Shown here one piece after another: positions 51,132 to 60,741 of a stretch of DNA of 64,000 nt. The notes beneath the pieces are model-generated. The model was not told the DNA's origin, ran no database searches, and saw nothing but the letters and a program-made list of their open reading frames with translations. A program made the position numbers and the translations under genes. Position 1 is the first letter of the stretch. Every line of letters starts with the position of its first letter. The DNA comes from Micromonospora endolithica (GTDB lineage: Bacteria > Actinomycetota > Actinomycetes > Mycobacteriales > Micromonosporaceae): NCBI RefSeq assembly GCF_003626595.1, contig NZ_RBAK01000001.1, forward strand, positions 248,001-312,000, given 5' to 3'.

Positions 51132-54100
51132 ATGTTGACCGTCACGCGCATCTCGCCCGGCGACGGTTACCGCTACGTCATGGAGCAGGTGGCCGCCGGT
51201 CGTCATGACCTGCGTCCCCTCGGCGACACGGGCCCGACGCCCTACTACATCAACCACACCGCACGCGGTGAGAGCCCCGGCTGGTGGGCCGGCAACGGCG
51301 CCGCCGTCCTCGACGTCAGCGGCTGGGTCACCGAACAACAGATGCGCTATCTGATCGGCCAGGGACGGCATCCCACGACTGGATTTCGGCTTGGTCAGAA
51401 ATGGCGAATCTACGCGCCGATGACCGACGAATACCGCGACGAAGCGGTACGACGCGCACTGCTGCATCTACCCGACGACGCCACCGTGGAACAGCGCGAC
51501 AAGGTGTGGCACCGCATCATGAATGCTCCCGAACGGCGGGCGGTGTCCGCCTACGACGTCACGGTCTCCCCCGTGAAGTCCGTGTCGCTGCTGTGGGCTT
51601 TCGGCGACGACACGGTCAAGCACGATGTCGTGGCCGCTCATCATGCCGGGGTGCGCTCGCTGCTCGATCACCTCCAGCGGCACGGGGCCTTCACCCGCGC
51701 GGGCGCGGCCGGCGTCCGTCAGCTCGACACCGAAGGGCTGGCCGCGCTGGTCTTCGACCATCGGATGAGCCGCGAGCGCGACCCGCAGCTGCACTCGCAC
51801 ATCGTCGTCTCCGCCAAGGTCAAGACGGTCGACGGAAACGGTGAACCGCAGTGGCTGGCGTTGGACGGGCGTGCCTTCTATCGCGCGACCGTCGGCGCCC
51901 GCGTCGCCTACGAACGCGCCGTGGAACTCGAGTTGCACCAGCGCCGCGGCGTGACCTTCGCCGCCCGCGGCGACTCCGGGATCCGGGAGATCGTCGGCTT
52001 CAGTGAGGCGTCGTTGCGCCACTACGGCAAGCGGCGCGGCGCCATCACCGAGGAGATGGACCGCCGTGTCGACCGCGCCGGACCCGCGGCGCGGTCGACG
52101 GCGGCGCAGTGGCGTCGACGCGCCCAGGACGCGACGCTGCGGACCCGCCGCCCGGCCAAAGGCGCGGAGTCCACCGACCAGGCCGTGCAGCGATGGCAGG
52201 CCGAGGACCGCAAGGCCCGGCTCGACACTCCCGGTCAGGTACGCCGCGTTCTCACCAGCGACGTGAACGACGACACCGCCGACACGGCGTGGCGCGTCCT
52301 GCGCCGCGCCCGTCAGCTGAACCCGGCCGGTGTGGACGAGGAAGCCCTGCGCACGGCTGCCGTTCGACTTGGAATCTCTGGGCCTGAACGCGACCGGGTC
52401 ATCGACGCGGCAGTACGCAGCGACGTGCGCTTGGCGCTCGCCCGCGCCGTGCACACCCTCGGCCGCGAACGTGCAGTGTTCGGCCACGAGCACCTCGAAC
52501 TGGCCGTCGGCCGGGTCCTCGGCATTACCCCCGGCGACTCGCCGCAATCCGACTGGCGGAGGGTGCAAACCCTCGCCGGTGATGCCATCGCTCAGAACCT
52601 GGGTGGGCTGCGGGTGCTGACTCCGCCCGCCCTCGTGCAGTGGGGACCGACGCTGCTGCGCAGCAGCGACCAGCACAGCGAGTACACCCGCCACCGCGAT
52701 CTGCAGATGACCACTCACGCCGTCCTCGCCGCCGAGAAGGAAGTCATCACCTACGCCGGCCGCCGCGGCGCCCGCCCCGCCTCCGGCATGGCGATCGACG
52801 ACGCCGTCACCGCATTTCGGTTGTCGGCGGAGAAGGCCGTTGCACTGCGTTTCCTCGTCGGCGATGACCGGCGCGTCACCGGCGTCGTCGGACCCGCCGG
52901 CACCGGCAAGACGTACCTCCAGCGCGCCGTGGTCGCTGTCGCCCGGCACGGCGGCGTGCCGGTGCTCGGACTCACCGTCGGACAGTCCGCCGCGCAGCTG
53001 CTCGCCGACGCCACCCGCCAGCCCGACGGGACGATGCTGCGTACCGAAAACATCGCCCGGTGGCTGAGATCCCACGACCGGCCGCCTCCCGGCACGAGCG
53101 CCGCCGACTGGCGCTTCGCACCCGGTCAATGGGTCATCATCGACGAGGCGTCGCAGGTTTCCAGCCACGACCTCGCCCGCCTCGTCACCCAACTCGACGC
53201 CGTCGGCGGCAAACTCATCCTCGTCGGTGACCCCGCGCAGATCTCCGCCGTCGGACCCGGCGGCCTGTTCCGCTACCTCGACAGCCTCGGCACCACCACC
53301 CACCTCTCCCAGGTGCACCGCTTCACCCAACCGTGGGAAGGAGCAGCGTCGCTGCGGCTGCGCACCGGCGACCTCACCGTCCTGGCCGAATACGAACACC
53401 GCGGCCGGCTCATCGGAGGGCACCGCACACTGCTCATCGGTCAGATGCTGGACCGGTGGGCCGCCGACATGGCCACCGGCCATCCCAGCATGATGCTCGT
53501 CGAGACCGGCGACGAAGCCGCCGACATCGCCCGCCGCGCCCGCGACATCCTCCTGCGCGCCCGCCTCGTCCGCGCCGGCCCCGCCGTGCGCCTCCGTGAC
53601 GGCAACCACGCCAGTGTCGGCGACATCATCGTCACCCGCCGCAACGACCGTCGCCTCGGCGCCGGTGCCGCGTTCGTCGCCAACCGCGACCAGTGGCGCG
53701 TCCAGGCTGTCACCCGTAGCGGGCGGCTCCGGGTCACCAACCTGCGCACCACCGCGAGCGCCGTCCTGCCCGCTCCGTACGTCGCGCGGCACGTCCAGCT
53801 CGCCTACGCCCTCACCGTCGACTCCGTCCAAGGGCAGACCGTGCACACCGCCCGCGCGCTCGTCGACGACAGCACTACCCTGGCGCGGCTGTACGTCATG
53901 CTCACCCGCGGCCACACCCTCAACGAGGCCTACGTCGTCACCGACGACCACCCCCGAGAAGGCATCCCACCACAACCTCCCACCGCCCGCGTCGCCGTCT
54001 TGGCCGACATCATGCGCCGCGCCACACCCGACCGCTCGGCCACCGAAACCGAACACCAACTCTGGGCCGACGTCGACGCCCTGAACACCTGGACACCCAT

Positions 54101-55400
54101 CTACGACGACCTCTCCGCCCGCGCCCGCATCCCCGAATACCTCGCCGTCGTCGCCCGCATCAGCGGACCAACCGTCGCCGACCGGCTCGCACAGGACCTC
54201 GCGCTGCCTGCGCTCATCGCCCGCCTCACCACCCTGCGAGAAGCCGGCCACAACCCCGCCGAAGTCCTGCGTCGCGCGATTCGGCCCCGGGAACTAGATT
54301 CTGCCGACGACATCGCCGCGGTGCTGTCCTGGCGCATTGACCGCACGATGGCCCGCGCCACCGCCGACCCCGCCATCGCCACCACACCGGCGCTCGCCGC
54401 GTCCTACACCGACCGCATGCTCGCCGACCTCACCGGCGACGTCGGAGACGCCCTGCGGCAGGTCGCCGCCATCTGCGACCGCCGCGTCACCGCGCTGGCC
54501 GACCTCGCCGCTGAGCAACAACCCGTCTGGGCCCGCGCCCTGGGCGCCGTACCGCAGGACCAGGTGGGCCGCGACCAGTGGCTCGCCCGCGCCGAAATCA
54601 TCGTCACCTACCGCGACCGCTACCAGCTCACCAGCGACCACCCCATCGGGCCCGAACCCTCCACCGGTGACATCCCCCGATGGAACGCCTGGCACCGCGC
54701 CCGCGTCGTGCTCGGCGCAGCCACCCTCGCCGGACATCTCACCACCACCGACGACAACGAGCTCGCGCAGCTCATCACCGCGCAGCAGGCGATCGACGCC
54801 ACCGCGCCGACCTACGTCGCCGACCAACTCCGCGGCGCGCACCTCGACCTCACCGACGTCGAGCACCGCCACCACGACCTCACCCTGCTTCTCGCCGCCA
54901 TCAACACCGCCGGCCAGCGCGCCGCCAGCCACGCCCAACACCTGCAACCCCGCTGGTGGCAACGCGGCCCCTCCCGCGCCCGAATGCTCACCGCCCAACA
55001 GGAAGCACACCAGCGCGCCGCCGACGCAGCCGGCCACCACGCCAGCCTGAGCACGAAGCTCGCCACCCTCAACGACGTCATCGACCAACGCCGCGAACGC
55101 GTCACCGACCTCGAAACCCGCCACGACGAATGGCAGCGCTGGTACACCAACGCCCTGCCCACCCGCTACGCCGGACTCGCCGCCGCCGCCGAACAAACCC
55201 GCCGCGCCGCAACCCGCCGCACCGACCTGGCCAACGCCGTCGCCGCGACTACGGCCCGGGTCCGTGCCATCGACGACACCCGCCCACAACCCCACGCCAC
55301 GCCCGTCGCCGAGCACCTGACACATCAGGCCGATGCCGCCCGGCGCCGCACCGAGCCCACGCCCAGCCACACTGTCGCCGAGGAAATGGAGCTCGAGTGA
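51132..55400 (+). CDS. MobF-family conjugative relaxase-helicase (TraA/TrwC-like)
   Basis: 1422 residues. The N-terminal TrwC relaxase domain (about 1-330) has candidate catalytic Tyr13/Tyr15 and the metal-binding His triad: FDHRMS then DPQLHSH (about 210-222). A RecD2-like helicase follows, with Walker A GPAGTGKT (about 588-595), Walker B VIIDEAS and a late motif YALTVDSVQGQT. The last 500 residues are long charged helices, perhaps coupling to the transfer machinery. It would nick oriT and unwind plasmid DNA during conjugation. Its TGA overlaps the next ATG by one base. Confidence 0.92.
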   Translation: MLTVTRISPGDGYRYVMEQVAAGRHDLRPLGDTGPTPYYINHTARGESPGWWAGNGAAVLDVSGWVTEQQMRYLIGQGRHPTTGFRLGQKWRIYAPMTDEYRDEAVRRALLHLPDDATVEQRDKVWHRIMNAPERRAVSAYDVTVSPVKSVSLLWAFGDDTVKHDVVAAHHAGVRSLLDHLQRHGAFTRAGAAGVRQLDTEGLAALVFDHRMSRERDPQLHSHIVVSAKVKTVDGNGEPQWLALDGRAFYRATVGARVAYERAVELELHQRRGVTFAARGDSGIREIVGFSEASLRHYGKRRGAITEEMDRRVDRAGPAARSTAAQWRRRAQDATLRTRRPAKGAESTDQAVQRWQAEDRKARLDTPGQVRRVLTSDVNDDTADTAWRVLRRARQLNPAGVDEEALRTAAVRLGISGPERDRVIDAAVRSDVRLALARAVHTLGRERAVFGHEHLELAVGRVLGITPGDSPQSDWRRVQTLAGDAIAQNLGGLRVLTPPALVQWGPTLLRSSDQHSEYTRHRDLQMTTHAVLAAEKEVITYAGRRGARPASGMAIDDAVTAFRLSAEKAVALRFLVGDDRRVTGVVGPAGTGKTYLQRAVVAVARHGGVPVLGLTVGQSAAQLLADATRQPDGTMLRTENIARWLRSHDRPPPGTSAADWRFAPGQWVIIDEASQVSSHDLARLVTQLDAVGGKLILVGDPAQISAVGPGGLFRYLDSLGTTTHLSQVHRFTQPWEGAASLRLRTGDLTVLAEYEHRGRLIGGHRTLLIGQMLDRWAADMATGHPSMMLVETGDEAADIARRARDILLRARLVRAGPAVRLRDGNHASVGDIIVTRRNDRRLGAGAAFVANRDQWRVQAVTRSGRLRVTNLRTTASAVLPAPYVARHVQLAYALTVDSVQGQTVHTARALVDDSTTLARLYVMLTRGHTLNEAYVVTDDHPREGIPPQPPTARVAVLADIMRRATPDRSATETEHQLWADVDALNTWTPIYDDLSARARIPEYLAVVARISGPTVADRLAQDLALPALIARLTTLREAGHNPAEVLRRAIRPRELDSADDIAAVLSWRIDRTMARATADPAIATTPALAASYTDRMLADLTGDVGDALRQVAAICDRRVTALADLAAEQQPVWARALGAVPQDQVGRDQWLARAEIIVTYRDRYQLTSDHPIGPEPSTGDIPRWNAWHRARVVLGAATLAGHLTTTDDNELAQLITAQQAIDATAPTYVADQLRGAHLDLTDVEHRHHDLTLLLAAINTAGQRAASHAQHLQPRWWQRGPSRARMLTAQQEAHQRAADAAGHHASLSTKLATLNDVIDQRRERVTDLETRHDEWQRWYTNALPTRYAGLAAAAEQTRRAATRRTDLANAVAATTARVRAIDDTRPQPHATPVAEHLTHQADAARRRTEPTPSHTVAEEMELE

Positions 55401-56479
55401 TGGCCGTTCAACCCCATCCCGTCGCGTTCGTCGACGAATCCTGGCTACAGCAACGCGGCAGCCCCGGCGCCTACCTCATGGCCGCCGTCCTCATCGACCA
55501 GGACGACGTCGCGCCCGCAATCGCCGCCGCCAACGCCGCCGCCGCAGGCCAGCCCTACCACTCATCCGAGCTGTACCACCGCGGCCACGTCGGCACCATC
55601 GAAGCAATGCTCGACGTCGTAGACAACCACGCCGGCTGGTCCGTCGTGTCCGCCCAAGTCCCCCTCGACAACGGCAGGCAAGCCCTCACACCCGACAACC
55701 CGCAGAACATGCGCGGCCACCTTGAAGACCAGCGCGAATATGCCCGTCAAGTCAGCCTCGAGCGGCTGCTGCGCTACCTCAACGCTCAACGCGTACGCGA
55801 CGTCTACTTGGAAAGCCGCGCCAGCATGCGCGAATGGCAGGAAGCCCGCGACGCCGGCAGCCGCCTACCCGCTACCGACCGCACCGACATCCGCGCCTAC
55901 CGGCGCCTGCTCGACCAAAGCGCGATTAGTCACCGCATGCGCCTCGTGCACGTCAAAGACCGCAGCCACGCTGGCTTGTGGATGGCCGACGCCGTCGCGT
56001 GGTCGGCCGGCCGCGCCATCCGCGCCGACGAACCGCAGTGGTGGAACCGCATCGCCGACGTCGCCACCGTCCTCGAAGCAACGACCGGCGCGGAGCTACG
56101 CCTCAACGAGAGAGGGGCCGCTCCACCAGATGGCGAACGCGGCCCCCACAACCTGAGCCAAAGCGCCCAGGCCATGTCCTCACCGACAGTGTACTCCGCC
56201 GGCCCCGAACCAAACCAGGCCGGCGCCATCCTGCGAAGCCTCGTCGCACAGGCTGACCAGGCCAGGACACCAGCTTCCGACCAGTTGACGCGCGAGGTAC
56301 TCGGCTACGTACAGCACATCGCCGAACGAGTGGAACAGCTCAGCAGGACTGTCGACCAGATGCTTCCCCGAGCAGCCGGGACATCAGAAACGACGCCCGA
56401 CCGGACGGCGACTCCTCAACCTCGCCGTGATCTGCACGATGACGTCGAGCCTGCAACTCAACCCGACCTCGGTGAATGA
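55400..56479 (+). CDS. DUF3800-like (RNase H fold) protein
   Basis: 359 residues. The N-terminal 230 match the DUF3800 outline: VAFVDESW (about 8-15), YLMAAVLID, HSSELYHRG, RVRDVYLESRA and SHAGLWMADAVAWSAGRA, giving the scattered acidic residues of an RNase H-like site. The C-terminal 130 are a disordered, coiled-coil-like tail (VLGYVQHIAERVEQLSRTV). Start and stop coupling to the relaxase gene suggests it works with transfer or protects the incoming element. Function inferred from context only. Confidence 0.75.
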   Translation: MAVQPHPVAFVDESWLQQRGSPGAYLMAAVLIDQDDVAPAIAAANAAAAGQPYHSSELYHRGHVGTIEAMLDVVDNHAGWSVVSAQVPLDNGRQALTPDNPQNMRGHLEDQREYARQVSLERLLRYLNAQRVRDVYLESRASMREWQEARDAGSRLPATDRTDIRAYRRLLDQSAISHRMRLVHVKDRSHAGLWMADAVAWSAGRAIRADEPQWWNRIADVATVLEATTGAELRLNERGAAPPDGERGPHNLSQSAQAMSSPTVYSAGPEPNQAGAILRSLVAQADQARTPASDQLTREVLGYVQHIAERVEQLSRTVDQMLPRAAGTSETTPDRTATPQPRRDLHDDVEPATQPDLGE

Positions 56480-56556
56480 GCAGTCCAGAAGTACCGCCGA
56501 CACGCACGAACAGCGGCGCACTATCGGAGTCGTTCAACGCGGCGCACGCGGCGCGG

Positions 56557-57513
56557 CTATCGGCCAGCCGCCGGCGGCTGCTCCGGGTCGGGATCCGAGG
56601 AGCGCGGCCCTTCCGGGCCACCACTGGACATGCGCAGCAAGGTTTCGATGCGGGTCACCCGGAAGCGGCGCCCGAGCACGGTGAGGTCATCGACGGGGTT
56701 GGCGTCCAGGTCGTCGGCGGCCTGCTGCAAGAAGGCCGTCTGCTCGTCGGTGAGCCTCAACAGGCGCGGCTCGATGTAGCGCAGGCCGAACGCGATCTCG
56801 TCGCGCGCCAACTGAGGTGTGGCCACCGCCCGGCTGTACGGCCGCCACGACCCGCCGACGCACTCAGCGGCAGCGTAACGGGCCGGGAGAACCACCCCGA
56901 GAGGGTAGGCGGCGACGGCAGCGACGCTCTCGGCGTACACATCGGCGGGCACCTGCCCCCACGGATAGTGCGCCGTCATCAGCTCGACCCGCAACATCGC
57001 CTCGCTGACTCCGGTCACCGCTTCCGGGTCGACGACGACGACCTCATCAAGGAAGCTGTCATGGTCCTCAGCATCGCGGGGATCTCGGTCGGTGGGCCGG
57101 GGTGGCTCGGGGCCATCCGGACCGAACCGCGCGAACGTGTCCACCCGCACGATCCGATGCGCCCGGCCGGTGACCGTTATCTCGTCGAGCTTCTCCCTGT
57201 CCAATACGTCGACAACTGCGGTCAACTCTGTGGCCAGTCCGACGTCCTCGGTCTCGTCCAGCAGCTCGCGCAACCGGTGCGCAAGGATGTCCCGGGCCGC
57301 TTGCGGCGTATCCGACACCACAGCACACACCTGCCAGCGTCCGGCCTCGGCCTGCACGGCATGTCCGAACAACGGAGCACCGATCCGAATCCGCGGATAC
57401 ACCTCAGCGCGCCGCGCCGCGTCGTCCTCCATGACCGCACCAACCGGGTCGTCGCGCCGCTGCACACGCAAGACCACTGGTGTGGCCATCTCCTCGTCAC
57501 CCATAGCAGTCAT
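56557..57513 (-). CDS. DUF5954 family protein
   Basis: 318 residues from ATG 57513 (GGAG ten bases upstream; ATG 57504 and 57489 are alternatives). It shows the DUF5954 pattern: RDDPVGAVMEDDA, RRAEVYPRIRIGAPLFGHAV, GRWQVCAVV, PQAARDIL, DEITVTGRAHRIVRVDTFAR and FGPDGPEPPRPTD, and a second related half ending LTVLGRRFRVTRIETLLRM. Function unknown; these proteins are confined to Actinobacteria as far as known. A duplication inside the protein is likely, as both halves end with a similar VxGRxxRVxRxxT stretch. Confidence 0.8.
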   Translation of the reverse strand: MTAMGDEEMATPVVLRVQRRDDPVGAVMEDDAARRAEVYPRIRIGAPLFGHAVQAEAGRWQVCAVVSDTPQAARDILAHRLRELLDETEDVGLATELTAVVDVLDREKLDEITVTGRAHRIVRVDTFARFGPDGPEPPRPTDRDPRDAEDHDSFLDEVVVVDPEAVTGVSEAMLRVELMTAHYPWGQVPADVYAESVAAVAAYPLGVVLPARYAAAECVGGSWRPYSRAVATPQLARDEIAFGLRYIEPRLLRLTDEQTAFLQQAADDLDANPVDDLTVLGRRFRVTRIETLLRMSSGGPEGPRSSDPDPEQPPAAGR

Positions 57514-57740
57514 TGTGTGACTACTCCGGCCATCTAAACAGGTGCCGCGCACGGCGCGAAGCCCGCGGAACGGACGCTGGCCTCACCGAGTGCCACGCCC
57601 GGGGCGAGGGCACCGTCCCGGATGCGGTTTCTGGATGGCCGCATTGGCCCGACTGCTGCCAGCCGCGGGACCGCGGCAGCCGGGACCACTGCGAATGAAG
57701 CTTCCCGCCCGCCGCTCCACCTCGCTCGAAAGTCGAACGT

Positions 57741-58031
57741 GTGTACGATCCGACCGTGGTAGAGGAAGTTGTCCGGCGGTGGTGGAACGGCACCTGGGGG
57801 CGCTTGACCCGGCGCGACGTGTGGCTGATTCGTCAGACACAGTGGCAGGTCGTGGCGCGCACAGGAGACACCGAGAGCGGGAAGGTGCTGCGGTGGACGT
57901 ATGACTCCCACGACGAGGCCGAGGCGATGGTCGGTCGACTCCTGCGCTCCGAGACCGCGGGGCGATGGCGCGAGCAGCAAAGCGGACCTCCGCCCCATCA
58001 GGGCCGCTCCGCCGGCGGCGACTCGTCGTGA
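57741..58031 (+). CDS. Small hypothetical protein
   Basis: 96 residues from GTG 57741. Trp-rich: RRWWNGTWGRLTRRDVWLIR and QWQVVAR, then a charged helical part with DEAEAMVGRLL. It is a compact domain of a kind common in actinobacterial genomes, not recognised by name. Convergent with lsr2 downstream. Confidence 0.65.
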   Translation: MYDPTVVEEVVRRWWNGTWGRLTRRDVWLIRQTQWQVVARTGDTESGKVLRWTYDSHDEAEAMVGRLLRSETAGRWREQQSGPPPHQGRSAGGDSS

Positions 58032-58125
58032 AGCGCCGACGTCGCGCCATCACCTTTGCAGACGCGACGTTGCCCGACGAAGGATTGATACGCAGGCAGG
58101 ATCCCCGCATGCCGTGAGTCGCTGG

Positions 58126-58506
58126 TCAACGCCCCGCGCTTTGGTGATACTCATTCACGACGTCCTGCGGGATCCGTCCCCGATCTGAAACGTTCTTACC
58201 GGCTCTCTTGGCCCAATCCCGGATCGCCTTGTTCTGCTCCCGGCCGACGACGATACCGCCGCCGACACGGCGAGAACCGGCTGGAGTTGCAGAAGTCCGG
58301 GCTACGCGCCCGCCGACAGCGACGCCACCACGGCCAACCTTCGCCCCATGACTGGTGTAGGGCTCAAGAACGCCCCGGAGCTTTTCGGCATTGGGAGCCG
58401 ACAGGTCGATCTCATACTGGACACCATCGAGAGCGAACTTGACGGTTTCGTCGGCGTCACCGCCGTCCAAGTCGTCGACAAGCTTATGAATGATTTGCTT
58501 AGCCAC
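58126..58506 (-). CDS. lsr2: Lsr2-family nucleoid-associated silencer
   Basis: 126 residues from GTG 58506 (GGAAGG upstream). The N-terminal dimerisation domain ([26 protein letters not shown]) and the C-terminal AT-hook-like domain ([19 protein letters not shown], with the minor-groove RGR) are intact. Lsr2 binds AT-rich and foreign DNA and silences it. The middle linker is longer and Gly-rich compared with chromosomal Lsr2. Carried next to a MobF element, it may hide the element from the host or modify host silencing (inference). Confidence 0.9.
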   Translation of the reverse strand: MAKQIIHKLVDDLDGGDADETVKFALDGVQYEIDLSAPNAEKLRGVLEPYTSHGAKVGRGGVAVGGRVARTSATPAGSRRVGGGIVVGREQNKAIRDWAKRAGKNVSDRGRIPQDVVNEYHQSAGR

Positions 58507-58837
58507 GGCGTCATCCTTCCAGCCTTAAGAAGCGTGACCCGGATAGTAACCCCCCGCACCGGATAACGGAAATTTGAGGCTCACCCTCTGGGCGATGGCT
58601 ACGTTCACCCATCCTCACCCATCACCGTCGTGCGGAAAGGCCAGCGTCGGTGCCGAGCCAAGAACAAGGAGTGACTTGTGCGCATCAGGCAAACGCCTCA
58701 GCTTCACTGCTGGCTGCGATCCCTTCGTCACCGAAACATGGGATTTCCAATGAGCGCCTCTGCGAAAAGGCACTTTCCGGCCTGGCAGGCGCCTTGAGCA
58801 CAGGGCACTGGCCGGGCACATCGGGTCGGATTCTTCG
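58507..58837. other. 331-bp gap without a gene
   Basis: A TACTAT hexamer on the minus strand (about 58542-58547) could be the -10 of the lsr2 promoter. CACCCATC occurs twice within 20 bp near 58605-58622. No gene, tRNA or attachment site was seen. Confidence 0.4.
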
Positions 58838-60643
58838 CTAGGTGCCAAGTAACCAACGGAGCCATTGTCTCGGGCCGGCCATCGCGTCGGCCGGGATACC
58901 GAGAGCTCCTGGGTAGATCCGTTCGTAAGCTGCGCTGACGGCGGCGGCGGAGCGCGGGTTACCAAGAAGCCAGGGAGCAGCGGCGCGGTATGGCTCCAGT
59001 TTGGCGTGCGGGCCGCTGCCGGAGATCGTTCCCTCGAGTAGGCCGCGGTCGCGAAGAGCGCGCCACATCCGGTCAGCTGGGCCGTCGTAGCTGTCGCCCC
59101 AATTGCCCTCTCCCCAGGTGCTCATGGCGTCGATGCGCAGCGGGAGTGCCTCGATCTCTAATTCGGCGGCCATGATCGGTAGCCCGAGAATGCGGAGAGC
59201 GTGCGTGCGGTGGGTGCCGTTTCTGCCGATGCGGTGTAGGGGTCCTGCGGGACCGTTGTAGCGCAGCATGCAGGCGTGTCCGAGGTCGGTGAGGATTTCG
59301 GTGAAGGCGATGCCGGGGTCGTCGGCTGTCAGCAGTTTCTCGATGATCAGGCCGACTACTTGCGGTCGGTGGGACGCGAAGTCGTTCCAGGATGAGGCGT
59401 TGCCGCCGATGACTGTGTCGAGGTCGATCCAGTCGTTGAAGGCGATGCTGCCAAGGTAGACGTCGTCGTCGGAGTCGGGCATGCAGTCGACGACGCCGGA
59501 GGTCAGCGGTGCGGTGCGGTTGAGCAACTCCGCACGGGCCAAGATTTGCTCGCCGAGGTTGAGACCGCTCCACCGGCTCCTGATCTGGGCGAGTGCCGCG
59601 GTGACCGCCGAGAGCGAGGCGGTGCTGTCGCGCACGAAGTCGACGAGCGGCGGAGGACCGTCGTAGCCTTCATCTGAGATTCGACGGCGTCGGGGGGTCT
59701 GAGGTGGGTTAGTCGTCCACCGCACAACGGCGTTGGCACCCGCAGGCGTTGACAGCTGCCTCAGCAGATCCTCGGCGGCAAGTCCGTTGACAACCATGCC
59801 GCTGACGTGGCGGTCGCCCTCCTGGGCTGCGAAGGATGTTGGGCCGGTGGTCACAGCCGTCCACGACACCGTGACGTCAGCGGGCGGGGCGTGATCGGCT
59901 CTGCGAACCAGCCGCTCGTAGAGAGCCGCGGCCCACGCTGCGTAGTCATCCGGGGCCGATTCCGGGGGCGGAACGTCGCCATCGGCTCGCGTTTGTACCG
60001 GGACGTCCGTAGGCTCCAGTAGCGGGATTGCTGCGCCGGTAGATGGCGCCGGTAGTACCACTACCGGGGAGGACCGGTGCCTGCCAAAGGCGGGAACTGA
60101 TAGCAGTACCCACCAGACACCACTGATAGCCGCCGCGATCCAGCGCCCGTCCCCAGGTGTCGCAGATGCCACCATCGCCGTCGTAGCCGCTCCGTACAGA
60201 ACCCATCCGATGCGTGCGGCGACGACACGCAGCACGCACATGGCCAGCAGCACCACGCCCGTGATGCACCACGTCCACCACAAGGTGGTCGCGGGGATCG
60301 CCAGACCCTCAGCGTGGGTCTCCAGGTATCGGCGCACCGGCGCGAGCACGATTTGCGCGTACGCCTGCTCGTGGACCCAGCCGCTGAGCGCCGCGATCGC
60401 GTCACCTGCGGCGAACAGCAGCCCTCGCACGACCGGCACGATCAGCATCAGGACAACGCCGACCCCAACTCCAGCGACCGCGAGGACCAACCACAGAGGC
60501 GGCCAGTTGCTGCTTTGCGTGTCCCGCGCCTGCTCCCAGAGGTGCTTGGTGATCGTCAGCAGAACGTCCCGTGGGCCGGGCGCTCGCTCGCTGGTCGTCT
60601 CAGGTTCGCCTTCGCGGCCCTTGGGGACGGTGCCGTGACCCAT
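58838..60643 (-). CDS. Large membrane protein with C-terminal ParB/Srx-like NGTHR domain
   Basis: 601 residues. Four or so N-terminal membrane segments lie within about 45-190 (LWLVLAVAGVGVGVVLMLIV, then ITGVVLLAMCVLRVVAARIG and others), followed by a linker and a cytoplasmic domain of about 400 residues. Near 468-485, HRIGRNGTHRTHALRILGLP resembles the GxHR core of ParB/sulfiredoxin-fold proteins. No family was recognised. It is minus-strand, isolated, and ends the element-like region. The domain combination is unusual. Confidence 0.72.
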   Translation of the reverse strand: MGHGTVPKGREGEPETTSERAPGPRDVLLTITKHLWEQARDTQSSNWPPLWLVLAVAGVGVGVVLMLIVPVVRGLLFAAGDAIAALSGWVHEQAYAQIVLAPVRRYLETHAEGLAIPATTLWWTWCITGVVLLAMCVLRVVAARIGWVLYGAATTAMVASATPGDGRWIAAAISGVWWVLLSVPAFGRHRSSPVVVLPAPSTGAAIPLLEPTDVPVQTRADGDVPPPESAPDDYAAWAAALYERLVRRADHAPPADVTVSWTAVTTGPTSFAAQEGDRHVSGMVVNGLAAEDLLRQLSTPAGANAVVRWTTNPPQTPRRRRISDEGYDGPPPLVDFVRDSTASLSAVTAALAQIRSRWSGLNLGEQILARAELLNRTAPLTSGVVDCMPDSDDDVYLGSIAFNDWIDLDTVIGGNASSWNDFASHRPQVVGLIIEKLLTADDPGIAFTEILTDLGHACMLRYNGPAGPLHRIGRNGTHRTHALRILGLPIMAAELEIEALPLRIDAMSTWGEGNWGDSYDGPADRMWRALRDRGLLEGTISGSGPHAKLEPYRAAAPWLLGNPRSAAAVSAAYERIYPGALGIPADAMAGPRQWLRWLLGT

Positions 60644-60741
60644 ATACGCCTCACTTCATCTACCACCATTGATCGGCTACAGGATGCTATGGAAGTACGA
60701 CGCGGCGGCAGCCCGGCGGCTTGCGGTCTCACGCAGCTCCT

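Noticed and set aside
51468..54251. A 927-residue open frame on the minus strand
   Set aside because: It lies wholly antisense to the relaxase, is Gly/Val/Asp-rich as expected for the complement of high-GC coding sequence, and has no motif.
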